Assembly: GCA_046729895.1 (NCBI GenBank)
Contig: JBKPHP010000047.1
Coordinates: forward strand, 1-26,786
Reading direction: 5' to 3'
Source: DASXBA01 sp046729895
GTDB taxonomy: Bacteria; Actinomycetota; Thermoleophilia; Solirubrobacterales; Thermoleophilaceae
Length of the DNA stretch: 26,786 nt
The translations under genes and the position numbers were made by a program. Below the pieces are notes generated by a model. That model did no database searches. It was given only the letters and a program-made list of their open reading frames with translations, and was not told the DNA's origin. This document shows, piece by piece, positions 13,502 through 22,139 of this stretch; within the stretch, counting starts at the first letter, position 1, and every line of letters begins with the position of its first letter.

Positions 13502-13653
13502 GCCAGCAAGCTACCGGGACCGCGCCACTCCTAACCCTGTAAAGAAGATCACCAGGGTCGCCCGACTCGCGCGCCTGGGCGATTGGGGTTGCGCCAGTTG
13601 CCTGAGGGGTAGAGAGACGGTGCGGTGCGGGGGCTGACCCAAAGGAGAAACAA

Positions 13654-13824
13654 GTGGCTAGGCCGGAACGTCGTGGTGGTGGAATCGGCGGGATATCCCT
13701 CGGGGGCATCCTCGTGATCGTGGGGATCGTTGTAGCGCTCTTCTGGAGCCTCTTGCTGGGGCTGATCATCGCCGTTATCGGCTTGGTCGCCTTCGGCGGT
13801 TTCGCGCGGGGGAAGTGGTACTGA
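13654..13824 (+). CDS. 56-residue hydrophobic membrane protein
   Basis: GTG at 13654 follows AAAGGAG (13641-13647) at a 6-nt spacing, and the frame ends at TGA 13822-13824. The product begins with a basic, Gly-rich stretch (MARPERRGGGIGG), then a nearly continuous hydrophobic region (ILVIVGIVVALFWSLLLGLI and IIAVIGLVAFGGF) and ends ARGKWY. This suggests a helical hairpin in the membrane. The length, good ribosome site and biased composition support a real gene. Similar tiny proteins with a Gly-Lys-Trp-Tyr-like ending occur, as far as I recall, in related actinobacteria. The role is unknown. Confidence 0.7.
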   Translation: MARPERRGGGIGGISLGGILVIVGIVVALFWSLLLGLIIAVIGLVAFGGFARGKWY

Positions 13825-13915
13825 CACCGCCCAGACCCGCCCGGCTTCGGGAGCAGGCGACAGTCAGGATCTCGCTCCTCGGGCATCAGCCGGTTCAAAG
13901 GGTTCGCGAGCGGCA

Positions 13916-14167
13916 TCAGTTCACCGACTCCATAGCGGTCTCGGTCAGGCTGTTGATGTCAAGCGCCGCCTCGGCCTGCCGAGTCCACCGGAACGACATG
14001 TCGCCGTCGTCGTGGAAGCGGCGCTCCAACCAGCCGCGTTCCGCGAGGTGGTGACAAGCGGGCAGCTTCTCGGGCTCAGGGATGATGGCACCGTTCCTCG
14101 CGTGCAATGGCCAGGCGTGGAGTAGTACCTCGAACTCCTCAGGACTGAACCGTTCAGCTTCACTCAT
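13916..14167 (-). CDS. Small hypothetical protein, possibly winged-helix-like
   Basis: This 83-residue acidic protein begins MSEAERFSPEEFEVLLHAWPLHARNG. Its second half, HLAERGWLERRFHDDGDMSFRWTRQAEAALD (about residues 40-70), has the helix, turn and beta-wing pattern of winged-helix domains where 'aerGwle' precedes a two-strand wing. No DNA-binding evidence exists beyond this resemblance. AGGGGCG lies a suitable distance before the ATG at 14167. It converges with the 56-residue membrane-protein gene 91 bp away. Base composition is somewhat lower in GC than the core genes to the right. Confidence 0.6.
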   Translation of the reverse strand: MSEAERFSPEEFEVLLHAWPLHARNGAIIPEPEKLPACHHLAERGWLERRFHDDGDMSFRWTRQAEAALDINSLTETAMESVN

Positions 14168-14431
14168 TAGGCGCCCCTTTTTGTTTAGTGGTGCGCGCTA
14201 CAGGGGGTCGAGGAGCTTGACCGGCAAATCACGGAGGCGCAGAAAAAACTCGCCAGCGATTTTGAGGCGGTCGAAACGAAACACGGTTGACCCATCCGCG
14301 ACGCGTTCGACGGAACCGCGCGTTAGCGCCCCGTTAGCGAATGGGCCGCAAACCCGCTTGTAGAGCGGCAAAACACCTAACCCGGGGTTCAAATAGCCTT
14401 CCCGGCCCTCCAGACCATACGAGGAGGTCTC
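14168..14431. other. Intergenic region with a short protein-like open stretch
   Basis: On the plus strand, 14189-14290 is open and reads like a coiled helix (VEELDRQITEAQKKLASDFE), ending in TGA. It has no start codon and no ribosome site, so it may be the 3' end of a lost gene. CCGCT-TGTAG-AGCGG near 14354-14368 is a small perfect hairpin. CGTTAGCG occurs twice near 14322-14339. Nothing else was recognised. Confidence 0.35.
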
Positions 14432-15154
14432 TTGGCAGAACGGGCGGCAATCGTCACAGGCGGGTCGAGCGGGATCGGGCTGGCGGTCGCCCGGACCCTC
14501 GGGGAGGACGGCTACGGAGTCACGCTGTCCGCGCGCAAGCCCGACAAGCTCGAGGCAGCCGCCGAGGGGCTCCGCGAGGCGGGAATCGAGGTCGAAGCGG
14601 CACCGGCGAACATGGCCGATGAGGAGGAGATCAGGCGACTCGCCCAGACGCACAAGGACCGCTGGGGGCGGCTCGACGTGCTGATGAACAACGCCGGGAT
14701 CGGTATCGGCGGACTGATCGCGGAGGCGGAGACGAAGAAGCTCGACCTCCAGCTCGCGGTGAACCTCCGGGCGGTGTACCTGATGACTCGAGAGTCCATC
14801 CCGATGCTCAAGGAGACAGGGGCGGAGCACGGCAAGGCTCTGATAGTGAACACGGCGTCGATCGCCGGAAAGCACGGGCAGGGCTGGCTGGCGGCCTACA
14901 GCGCCACGAAGTTCGGCGTGGTGGGACTGAGCCAGGCGATGCACAAGGAGCTCGCCCAGGACGGCATCCAGGTGACGGCTCTCTGCCCGGGCTTCGTGGC
15001 CACCGCGATGACCGACTGGGTGGAGGGCGAGGTGCCCAAGGACCAGATGATCCAGCCCGAGGACATCGCCGAGGCGGTTCGCTACCTGCTACGGACGTCC
15101 CGCCACTGCATCGTGCCGGAGATCCAGTTCATCCGGCCGGCGGAGAACGTGTAG
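14432..15154 (+). CDS. Short-chain dehydrogenase/reductase (classical SDR)
   Basis: This 240-residue NAD(P)-dependent oxidoreductase has every classical SDR landmark. The cofactor loop is TGGSSGIG (9-16), then NNAG (86-89), the catalytic Asn111, Ser143 in NTASIAG, and Tyr156/Lys160 in YSATK. PGFVATAM (186-193) lies in the usual C-terminal substrate loop. Arg35 after the second strand (SARKPDK) hints at NADP(H) preference. The start is TTG at 14432, supported by GAGGAGG about 5 nt upstream; the protein then begins MAERAAIVTGG. Substrates of the family range from fatty-acyl to sugar and steroid alcohols and cannot be chosen here. It is transcribed alone, facing the hypothetical gene that converges on it. 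Confidence 0.9.
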   Translation: MAERAAIVTGGSSGIGLAVARTLGEDGYGVTLSARKPDKLEAAAEGLREAGIEVEAAPANMADEEEIRRLAQTHKDRWGRLDVLMNNAGIGIGGLIAEAETKKLDLQLAVNLRAVYLMTRESIPMLKETGAEHGKALIVNTASIAGKHGQGWLAAYSATKFGVVGLSQAMHKELAQDGIQVTALCPGFVATAMTDWVEGEVPKDQMIQPEDIAEAVRYLLRTSRHCIVPEIQFIRPAENV

Positions 15155-15173
15155 GTCGCGCTCTTCGCAGGCG

Positions 15174-15716
15174 TCAGACAGGCTCGCGCTCGGGCTCCCG
15201 CTCGGAGCGCTTGCGTCCCAGCTCCTCGAGCTCCCGCACGGCAAGCTCGTACTCGTCGAGCCGCCGGACGGGCCTGAGCCATGCCCAGCCGGGGCTGCCG
15301 CGCAGCTCGCGGGTACGATCCCGCTCGCCCGAGTCCGGCAGCCTGCGGCGCCGGCGCTCGCGCGGCTCGACCAAGGCTGTGTGCTCGGCGACCGTCGCGC
15401 CCAACTCGCCCTCCTCGGCGAGCGCGATGCTCGCCTCGAGCATCACCGTCAGCGTCCGCAGCTCGCGCTCGGTGGCCGGGCGCGCGCGGCCGCCCGCCTT
15501 CGTGTAGCGATCCCAGGCGTGCGCGAAGCTCGCAAGGCTGGTGCGACCGCCGTTGCGATGCGCAGCGAGCATCGGGCACACGCCGCCCTGGCGGTCGACG
15601 TACGCGCCGACTATTATGGGGTTCGACTCCACGCCCTCCAGCATCGCCTTTCGCGTCACCAGCGGAAGGCAATCGACCGCGGTGCGTAGCTCGTGTGCCG
15701 GGCGACGTCGTCTCAT
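15174..15716 (-). CDS. Conserved hypothetical protein (lineage-type)
   Basis: This 180-residue cytoplasmic protein has no signal peptide or membrane segment. The N-terminal half (CLPLVTRKAMLEGVESNPIIVGAYVD, then GGVCPMLAAHRNGGRTSLASFAHAWDRYT) looks globular. A helical segment ATERELRTLTVMLEASIAL (about 81-99) follows, and the C-terminal third is Arg/Glu-rich and probably extended or coiled (RERRRRRLPDS ... YELAVRELEELGRK). I recall similar proteins of unknown role in Thermoleophilia genomes but cannot name a family. GGGGGAG precedes the ATG at 15716. It is divergent from the F420-type oxidoreductase gene, with 87 bp between starts. Confidence 0.7.
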   Translation of the reverse strand: MRRRRPAHELRTAVDCLPLVTRKAMLEGVESNPIIVGAYVDRQGGVCPMLAAHRNGGRTSLASFAHAWDRYTKAGGRARPATERELRTLTVMLEASIALAEEGELGATVAEHTALVEPRERRRRRLPDSGERDRTRELRGSPGWAWLRPVRRLDEYELAVRELEELGRKRSEREPEREPV

Positions 15717-15803
15717 AGGATTGCTCTCCCCCGCCGGCCTGGAACCCTATGGGCGCCCGCCGGCGACTTCAAGTCCGCTCCTCTGACCCGAAAGGAGACT
15801 TGC

Positions 15804-16835
15804 ATGCGGTTGGGGCTGCACGTCGGCTACTGGGGGCTCGGGTTGACCCCCGAGCAGCAGCTCGACCTCGTGAAGGAGGCGGAGGCGGCTGGCTGGGACT
15901 CCGTATGGGCGGCCGAGGCCTACGGCTCGGACGCCGCGACCGTGCTCGGGTGGATAGCCGGACAGACGGAGCGCATCCGGATCGGCTCGGCGATCTTCCA
16001 GATCCCCGCTCGCTCGCCGGCCATGACCGCGATGACGGCGGCCACGCTCGACCACCTCTCGAACGGCCGCTTCATCATCGGAATCGGCTCCTCCGGCCCG
16101 CAGGTGGCCGAGGGCTGGCACGGGCAACGCTTCCCGAAGCAGCTCCAGCGGACGCGTGAGTACGTCGAGATCGTGCGCAAGGCGCTCGCCCGCGAGCGCC
16201 TCGAGTACGACGGCGAGCAGTACACGCTCCCCCTTCCCGACGGCCCGGGCAAGGCACTCAAGCTGATGATCGGGACGGTTCAGGATCGGGTGCCGATCTA
16301 CATCGCCGCCATCGGGCCCAAGAACACCCAGCTGACCGGCGAGATCGCGGACGGCTGGATGCCCACCTTCTTCTCTCCCGAGCACGTCGGTGAATTCAAG
16401 GAGCTGCTGGAAAAGGGCGCCCATCGCTCCGGCCGCTCGCTGAACCGCTTCGACATCGCCCCGAACGTGAACATCGCGGTCGACGACGACCTCGACCGGG
16501 CCCGCGACCTGATGCGTCCCTTCCTAGCGCTCTACGTCGGCGGCATGGGCTCGCGCAAGCAGAACTTCTACAACGCGCTGGTGCGGCGCTACGGGTTCGA
16601 GGAGGCCGCTGACGAGGTCCAGAATCTCTATCTGTCCGGCAAGAAGGACGAGGCCGCGGCCGCCCTGCCGGCGGAGCTGATCGACATGACGTCCCTGTGC
16701 GGCCCCCCCGACCGGATCAGGGAACGACTCGAGGTCTACCGCGACGCCGGCGTTGGGACGCTCATCACCACGCCGGTCGCCTTCGACCCGGAGGAGCGCA
16801 AGCGGATCATCCGCGAGCTGACGGAGATGGCCTGA
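15804..16835 (+). CDS. F420-type LLM-class oxidoreductase
   Basis: This 343-residue protein belongs to the luciferase-like monooxygenase superfamily, in the F420-dependent branch (TIM barrel, as in F420-dependent dehydrogenases and MER-like reductases). Recognisable parts are GYWGLGLTPEQQLDLVKEAE (8-27), GWDSVWAAEAYGSDA (30-44), LSNGRFIIGIGSSGPQVAEGWHG (a cofactor-contact loop), VPIYIAAIGPKNTQLTGEIADGW (about 165-187), and a final GPPDRIRERLEVYRDAGVGTLI. The ATG at 15804 follows AAAGGAG at good spacing, whereas longer upstream frames have no ribosome site. Its stop overlaps the apparent CTG start of a glycosyltransferase, implying coupled expression and perhaps tailoring of one small molecule. 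The substrate is unknown. Confidence 0.88.
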   Translation: MRLGLHVGYWGLGLTPEQQLDLVKEAEAAGWDSVWAAEAYGSDAATVLGWIAGQTERIRIGSAIFQIPARSPAMTAMTAATLDHLSNGRFIIGIGSSGPQVAEGWHGQRFPKQLQRTREYVEIVRKALARERLEYDGEQYTLPLPDGPGKALKLMIGTVQDRVPIYIAAIGPKNTQLTGEIADGWMPTFFSPEHVGEFKELLEKGAHRSGRSLNRFDIAPNVNIAVDDDLDRARDLMRPFLALYVGGMGSRKQNFYNALVRRYGFEEAADEVQNLYLSGKKDEAAAALPAELIDMTSLCGPPDRIRERLEVYRDAGVGTLITTPVAFDPEERKRIIRELTEMA

Positions 16836-18031
16836 CCGCGGAGCGCCGCCGCTTCCTGCTCGCCGCCTTCGGCGACCCGGGTCACGCCTTCCCCGCGATA
16901 GCGCTCGGCCGCAAGCTGGTGGCTCGTGGGCACCAGGTGACCCTTCAGACCTGGCGCCGCTGGGAGGAGCATGTGGAGCGCGAGGGGATGCGCTTCGCCC
17001 CCGCCCCCGAGTACCGGGTCTTTCCGGCCGGGGCCCCGCCGCTTCAGCCCTACGTGGCGGCGGTGCGGGCAGCGCGTGAGACCGCCCCGCTCGTTCGGGA
17101 GGTCGATCCGGACGCCGTCGTGGCCGACATCCTGACCGTGGCGGCCGGCATGGCCGCCGAGCTCGAGGAGCGGGCCTGGGTGACGCTCGTGCCCCACGTG
17201 CTGCCGATGGCGGCGCAAGGCCTGCCTCCCTATTCCGTGGGCGCGATCCTTCCACGGACGGCGGCCGGCGCCCGACTCTGGTCGCTCGCCAGGCCCCTGC
17301 TCGGGATCGGGGAGCGCCGCGGCCGCGTCGAGTTGAACGGCGCACGCGCGCGGCTCGGCCTGCCGCCGCTTGGCCATCTCCACGGGGGGATCTCTCGCAG
17401 GCTGGCGCTGATCGCCACCTTCCCGCAGCTCGAGTATCCGCGCCCGGGCGGGGAGCCCTGGGCGCGAGTCACGGGCCCGCTTCTTTGGGAGCTCCCGTTC
17501 CCGGATACCGAACCCCCGCCGGGCGACGATCCGGTGGTGCTGGTGGCGCCCAGCACCTCGCAGGACCCGCGCCAGCGGATGCTCGGCGCGGCGCTTCGGG
17601 GACTTGCGAATGAACCGGTGCGGGTTCTCGCGAGCACCAACCGACGACCGCCGCCTCAGCCGCTCCCCGTTCCCCCCAACGCGAGACTCGTGGAATGGGT
17701 CTCCTACGCCAAGACGATGCCCCGCTGCGCGGCCGTGGTCTGCCACGCGGGGCACGGCACGGTGGCCCGGGCGCTGGCCAGCGGCGTCCCGGTGGTGGCC
17801 TGCCCGGCGGCAGGCGACATGGCCGAGAACGCGGCGCGCGTGCGGTGGGCCGGCGTGGGCGTCTCGCTCCCCCGCCGCTTCATCACGCCGCGAGGGATCC
17901 GGCTCGCGGTGCGACGGGTCCTGTCAGACACGCGCTACGCGGAGCGTGCGCGCGACCTGGCCGAGTGGGCCAAGCGTCACGAGGGCGCATCGGTGGCGGC
18001 GGACGCGCTGGAGTCTGCCGTTGGGTCCTGA
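16832..18031 (+). CDS. MGT-family glycosyltransferase, apparent CTG start
   Basis: This GT-B glycosyltransferase of the macrolide/UDP-glycosyltransferase (MGT, GT1-like) type transfers a sugar from a nucleotide donor to a small molecule. The N-terminal fold starts at once (RRRFLLAAFGDPGHAFPAIALGRKLVARGHQVT). The donor-binding C-terminal signature is complete: CHAGHGTVARALASGVPVVACP, then GDMAENAARVRWAGVG. Length is 399 residues, normal for the family. The frame has no ATG, GTG or TTG between 16697 and the first beta strand. The only sensible start is CTG at 16832, which overlaps the upstream TGA as CTGA. A GTG at 16697 would bury 45 codons inside the oxidoreductase gene. Translation is therefore probably coupled. 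The acceptor is unknown. Confidence 0.85.
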   Translation: MTAERRRFLLAAFGDPGHAFPAIALGRKLVARGHQVTLQTWRRWEEHVEREGMRFAPAPEYRVFPAGAPPLQPYVAAVRAARETAPLVREVDPDAVVADILTVAAGMAAELEERAWVTLVPHVLPMAAQGLPPYSVGAILPRTAAGARLWSLARPLLGIGERRGRVELNGARARLGLPPLGHLHGGISRRLALIATFPQLEYPRPGGEPWARVTGPLLWELPFPDTEPPPGDDPVVLVAPSTSQDPRQRMLGAALRGLANEPVRVLASTNRRPPPQPLPVPPNARLVEWVSYAKTMPRCAAVVCHAGHGTVARALASGVPVVACPAAGDMAENAARVRWAGVGVSLPRRFITPRGIRLAVRRVLSDTRYAERARDLAEWAKRHEGASVAADALESAVGS

Positions 18032-18091
18032 TGCGACTGGGTGTTCGCGAACCGCGCTCGTGGTGTCGCTTCGCGCCTAGAAAGGCATCCA

Positions 18092-18110
18092 GCACCCCCA
18101 GGAGGGGTGC
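18092..18110 (+). terminator. Hairpin after the glycosyltransferase gene
   Basis: GCACCCC-CAGGA-GGGGTGC is a perfect 7-bp stem with a 5-nt loop, about 60 bp after the stop codon. An outer GGCA/TGCC pair (18084-18087, 18115-18118) can extend it. It lies between convergent transcription units, so it is a likely terminator despite having no T-tract. Confidence 0.55.
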
Positions 18111-18208
18111 AAAGTGCCGCTGTAGGGGCTCTGGGGCCTGCGCACCCGCCTACCCGGCCGCTGTTCACCGCCAGCTCGGCGCAATCGAGCGCGTGCGGCA
18201 GGCTCAGG

Positions 18209-18279
18209 CTCCCCCGGGTGGATTCGAACCACCATGACCTGATTAACAGTCAGGCATGTTGCCGTTACATCACGGGGGA
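18209..18279 (-). tRNA. tRNA-Asn (anticodon GTT)
   Basis: The 71-nt gene folds as a clean cloverleaf. The acceptor stem is TCCCCCG/CGGGGGA with a G discriminator. The D-stem is ATGT/ACAT. The anticodon stem is CCTGA/TCAGG around the loop CTGTTAA, giving GTT. The T-arm is GGTGG-TTCGAAT-CCACC. CCA is not encoded; the following bases are CCT. It lies 38 bp after the sigma-factor stop codon on the same strand with no evident terminator between, so cotranscription is possible. Confidence 0.97.
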
Positions 18280-18317
18280 TCGCCGGGCGAGGATAGCGCC
18301 AGGCTCACCCACGGATG

Positions 18318-19309
<992 letters not shown>

Positions 19310-19313
<4 letters not shown>

Positions 19314-21067
19314 GCCGTCTGCCCCATTACCCAGTCGAGCTCCCGACGCACCTCCTGCTTCGCGCCGGCGAGCGAGTCTTGGCGTGCGAGGTCCCCCTCA
19401 TGCTTCGCTTGCCTTATCCCGCGGTCGATCCGGCGCAGCTCGAGCTGGAGGAAGCTCACCCGCAACACCGCCTCGCTCGTCACCGCCTCCTGCTCGGCGG
19501 CCTCCGCCGCCACACCGGTGAGCAGCGCCGCCGCATCGGGGTCGTCGCGGGGAAGCTCTGCGAGCAGGTCGTCGAAGTGGGCCAGGAGATGGTCGCGGGC
19601 CCGCCGGGCCGCGACGGAGGACCGCTGCCCCGCCCCCAGACGCGCCAGGTATGCCCGCCCCCGGGCGCCGGCGCCGAGGCACAGCGCAAGGAACGCGCGC
19701 TCCGCCGCGAGCGCCGCCGCGCCGGGAGAGCGGGCCGCGCCGGGGCCCGCCCAGTCGCCCGAGTGGGGCGAAGCGGCGAGGTTCGCGCCGACGTAGTCGG
19801 CGGGCACGTCGAGCCGGTCCGCAACGATGCGGACCAAGTGGTCTCGCGTGGCGCTTCTAGCGGGGGCGGCCGAGATCAGCGGGCGCGCCTCCTCGAGAGC
19901 TCGGTCCCTGCCTGCAGGTGTCCCGAGGTCCGCGTCGGCGAGGACGCGCCGGACCTGAAACTCGAGCACCGACACCGCACGCTCCACCCGCCCTGAGAAC
20001 CCCTCCACACCGTTGGCAGCCAGCATATCGGCTGGATCCTCGCCCTCGGGCATCTCGACCACCCGAAGCTCGGTCCCCCGCTCGCCGGCGCTGCGCACCG
20101 CGCGCAGCATCGCGTTCATGCCGGAGCGGTCGGCGTCGAGCGCCAGCACCACGAGCGGCGCCGAGCGCTCCAGCTCGCGGAGCTGGTCCTCTGTCAAAGC
20201 CGTGCCCATAATCGCCACGGACTCGCGCAACCCTGCCTGGTGGAGTGCGAGCACGTCCGTATAACCCTCGACAACGACGATCCGACCGGCCTTTGCCGCA
20301 TTTGACCGGGCCAGATCGATCCCGAACAGCTGGCGCCCCTTGTGGTAGAGCTCGCTTTCGGCGGTGTTCAGGTATTTCGGCCCCCTGCCCTCGCCCATCG
20401 CGCGGGCCCCGAACCCGAGCACGCGGCCCCGCCCGTCCGCGAGCGGGAAGGTGATCCGCCCGCGGAAGCGGTCGTACAGGCCGCCGCCGCGGCCGCGCCG
20501 GGCGAGGTCGGCCGCGATCAGCTCCTCGGGCCGGAAGCCGTCCTGCTGGGCGGACAGTGCCACCCGGTCGGGAGCACTCGGGGCGTAGCCCACCCGGAAG
20601 GCCCGCAGCACCTCCTCCCCCAGGCCCCGGCCCAGGAGGTAGGCACGCGCCTTTCCGGCCTCGGCGGACTCCCACAGGTAGGTGGTGTAGAAACGGGCGG
20701 CCCGCTCGAGCAGCGCGCGCAGCCGCTCCTGGCGCCGGCGGCGCTCCTCGGCGCGGGGATCCTCCGCCTCCCGCGCGAGCTCCACCCCGTAGCGATCGGC
20801 CAGCAGCTCGACCGCCTCTGGGAAGTCGAGCGCCTCCGCTTCCCGGACGAATCCGATCGCGTCTCCGCCTGCCTCGCAGCCGAAGCAGTAGTAGACCTTC
20901 TTCTCGGCATCGACCGAGAAGGACGGGGTGCGCTCCTCGTGGAAGGGGCACAGCCCCACCCAGCGCGAGCCGACCCTGCGCAGGTCGGTCTTGGCGCCCA
21001 CCAGGTCGACCATGTCCACGGCCTGCCGGAGGCGCTCGATCGAGTCCTGGGTGTAGAGGCCGGCCAC
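19310..21067 (-). CDS. dnaG: DNA primase
   Basis: This 585-residue primase makes RNA primers at the replication fork. The CHC2-type zinc site is intact (LCPFHEERTPSFSV with Cys40/His43, and YYCFGCEAGGDA with Cys61/Cys64). The RNA-polymerase core carries YDRFRGRITFPLAD (198-211) and FGARAMGEGRGPKYLNT. The TOPRIM domain shows VVVEGYTDVLALHQAG (264-279, Glu267) and LALDADRSG (308-316, Asp311/Asp313), the metal-binding acidic residues. The C-terminal third is Ala/Arg-rich and divergent, as normal for the helicase-binding region. The GTG at 21067 follows GGAGAG. It lies 38 bp after the dgt gene and overlaps rpoD by 4 bp. Confidence 0.97.
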
Positions 21068-21105
21068 CCTCAGCGGTCTCTCCGCGAGCTGAGCGGCGGG
21101 ACCAC

Positions 21106-22104
21106 CTAGAACCCCTCCGGCACGGACAGGTCGAAGAAGGCCCGGACGGCGAAGCGATCGGTCATCCCGGCCAGGTAGTCGACGATCCGCTCGGAATCCG
21201 ACGCGCCCTCGACGGCCGGCGGCGGGACGTGCTCCGCGTAGTGGTCGAACAGCGCTCTCAGCATGCGTTCGATGCGGGACTTCTCGCGCTGGGCGTCGGG
21301 GCCGAGATAGACACGATCGAACATGAAGGCGCGCAGCCGAAGCATCGCGCCCCCCACGTCGTCGCCCTGGACGATGTCCCCAGCAGCCTCGGAGCGTGCG
21401 AGGAGGTCGCGGACGAGGGTCTCGATCCGCTGGGAGCCGGTGTCCCCGAGCAGCTCGATCTCCTCACGCGGCAGGTCCTGGAAGCGCAGTACCCCGGCGC
21501 GGATGGCGTCGTCGATGTCGTGGTTGATGTAGGCGATCCGGTCCACCACGCGCACGATCCTGCCCTCCAGGGTGGTCGCCTGCTCCGGCCCCGTGTGGCG
21601 CACGATCCCGTCCCGCACCTGCTCCGTCAGGTTGAGGCTCTCGATCTGCTCCACCACCCGAAGCGAGTGCTCGTTGTGGCGAAACCTGAGCCCGAAGCGC
21701 TCCTGAAGGCGCTCGTCCAGCACCTCCTCGCCGATGTGCCCGAAGGGCGGATGCCCGAGGTCGTGGCCCAGGCCGACGGCCTCGGTGAGGTCCTCGTTGA
21801 GTCCCAGCGCGCGGGCCACGTTGCGGGCGATGCCGCAGGCCTCGAGCGTGTGGGTGAGCCGCGTGCGGTAGTGGTCGCCCTCCGGGGAGATGAAGACCTG
21901 GGTCTTGTGCTTCAGGCGCCGGAAGGCCTTGGAATGCACGATCCGGTCGCGGTCGCGCTGGAACGGCGTGCGGTGCTCCGAGTCCTCCTCGGGCCGCTCT
22001 CGGCGGGCCGGATAGGAACGCGCGGCGAGCGGGGAGAACCCCTCCTCCAGGCGCTCGATCCGCTCCCGAAACGCGGTCCCCGCTGTCGGCACGCCCTCCA
22101 ACAT
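21106..22104 (-). CDS. dgt: dGTPase-like HD-domain triphosphohydrolase
   Basis: Family members split dNTPs (classically dGTP) to the deoxynucleoside and triphosphate, adjusting precursor pools. The 332-residue chain has the HD metal site: HYRTRLTHT (78-86, His85), GLGHDLGHPPFGHIGEE (111-127, His114/Asp115), FRHNEHSLRVVE (141-152) and AYINHDIDDAIRAG (191-204, Asp197). Near the N-terminus HRTPFQRDRDRIVHSKAFRRLKHKTQVF (44-71) is the family's nucleotide-binding signature. The length matches the short bacterial dGTPase-like group. The frame is open far upstream inside the kinase gene, so the start is chosen at ATG 22104, which gives the typical N-terminus; TTG at 22107 is an alternative and the ribosome site is weak. 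Adjacent dnaG supports a replication link. Confidence 0.9.
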   Translation of the reverse strand: MLEGVPTAGTAFRERIERLEEGFSPLAARSYPARRERPEEDSEHRTPFQRDRDRIVHSKAFRRLKHKTQVFISPEGDHYRTRLTHTLEACGIARNVARALGLNEDLTEAVGLGHDLGHPPFGHIGEEVLDERLQERFGLRFRHNEHSLRVVEQIESLNLTEQVRDGIVRHTGPEQATTLEGRIVRVVDRIAYINHDIDDAIRAGVLRFQDLPREEIELLGDTGSQRIETLVRDLLARSEAAGDIVQGDDVGGAMLRLRAFMFDRVYLGPDAQREKSRIERMLRALFDHYAEHVPPPAVEGASDSERIVDYLAGMTDRFAVRAFFDLSVPEGF

Positions 22105-22139
22105 CAATCGCAAGATTCTCGCAAGCGGGTCGGGTGCCG

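Noticed and set aside
13023..13916. Long 297-codon minus-strand open frame
   Set aside because: Its translation is Pro/Arg/Ser-rich without a fold pattern and overlaps two better supported small genes; it is an antisense artefact of high GC.
14350..14405. tRNA-like wording (GTAGAGCGGC ... GGGGTTCAAAT) upstream of the SDR gene
   Set aside because: There is no anticodon stem, the T-stem is not complementary and no acceptor stem exists, so it is not a tRNA.
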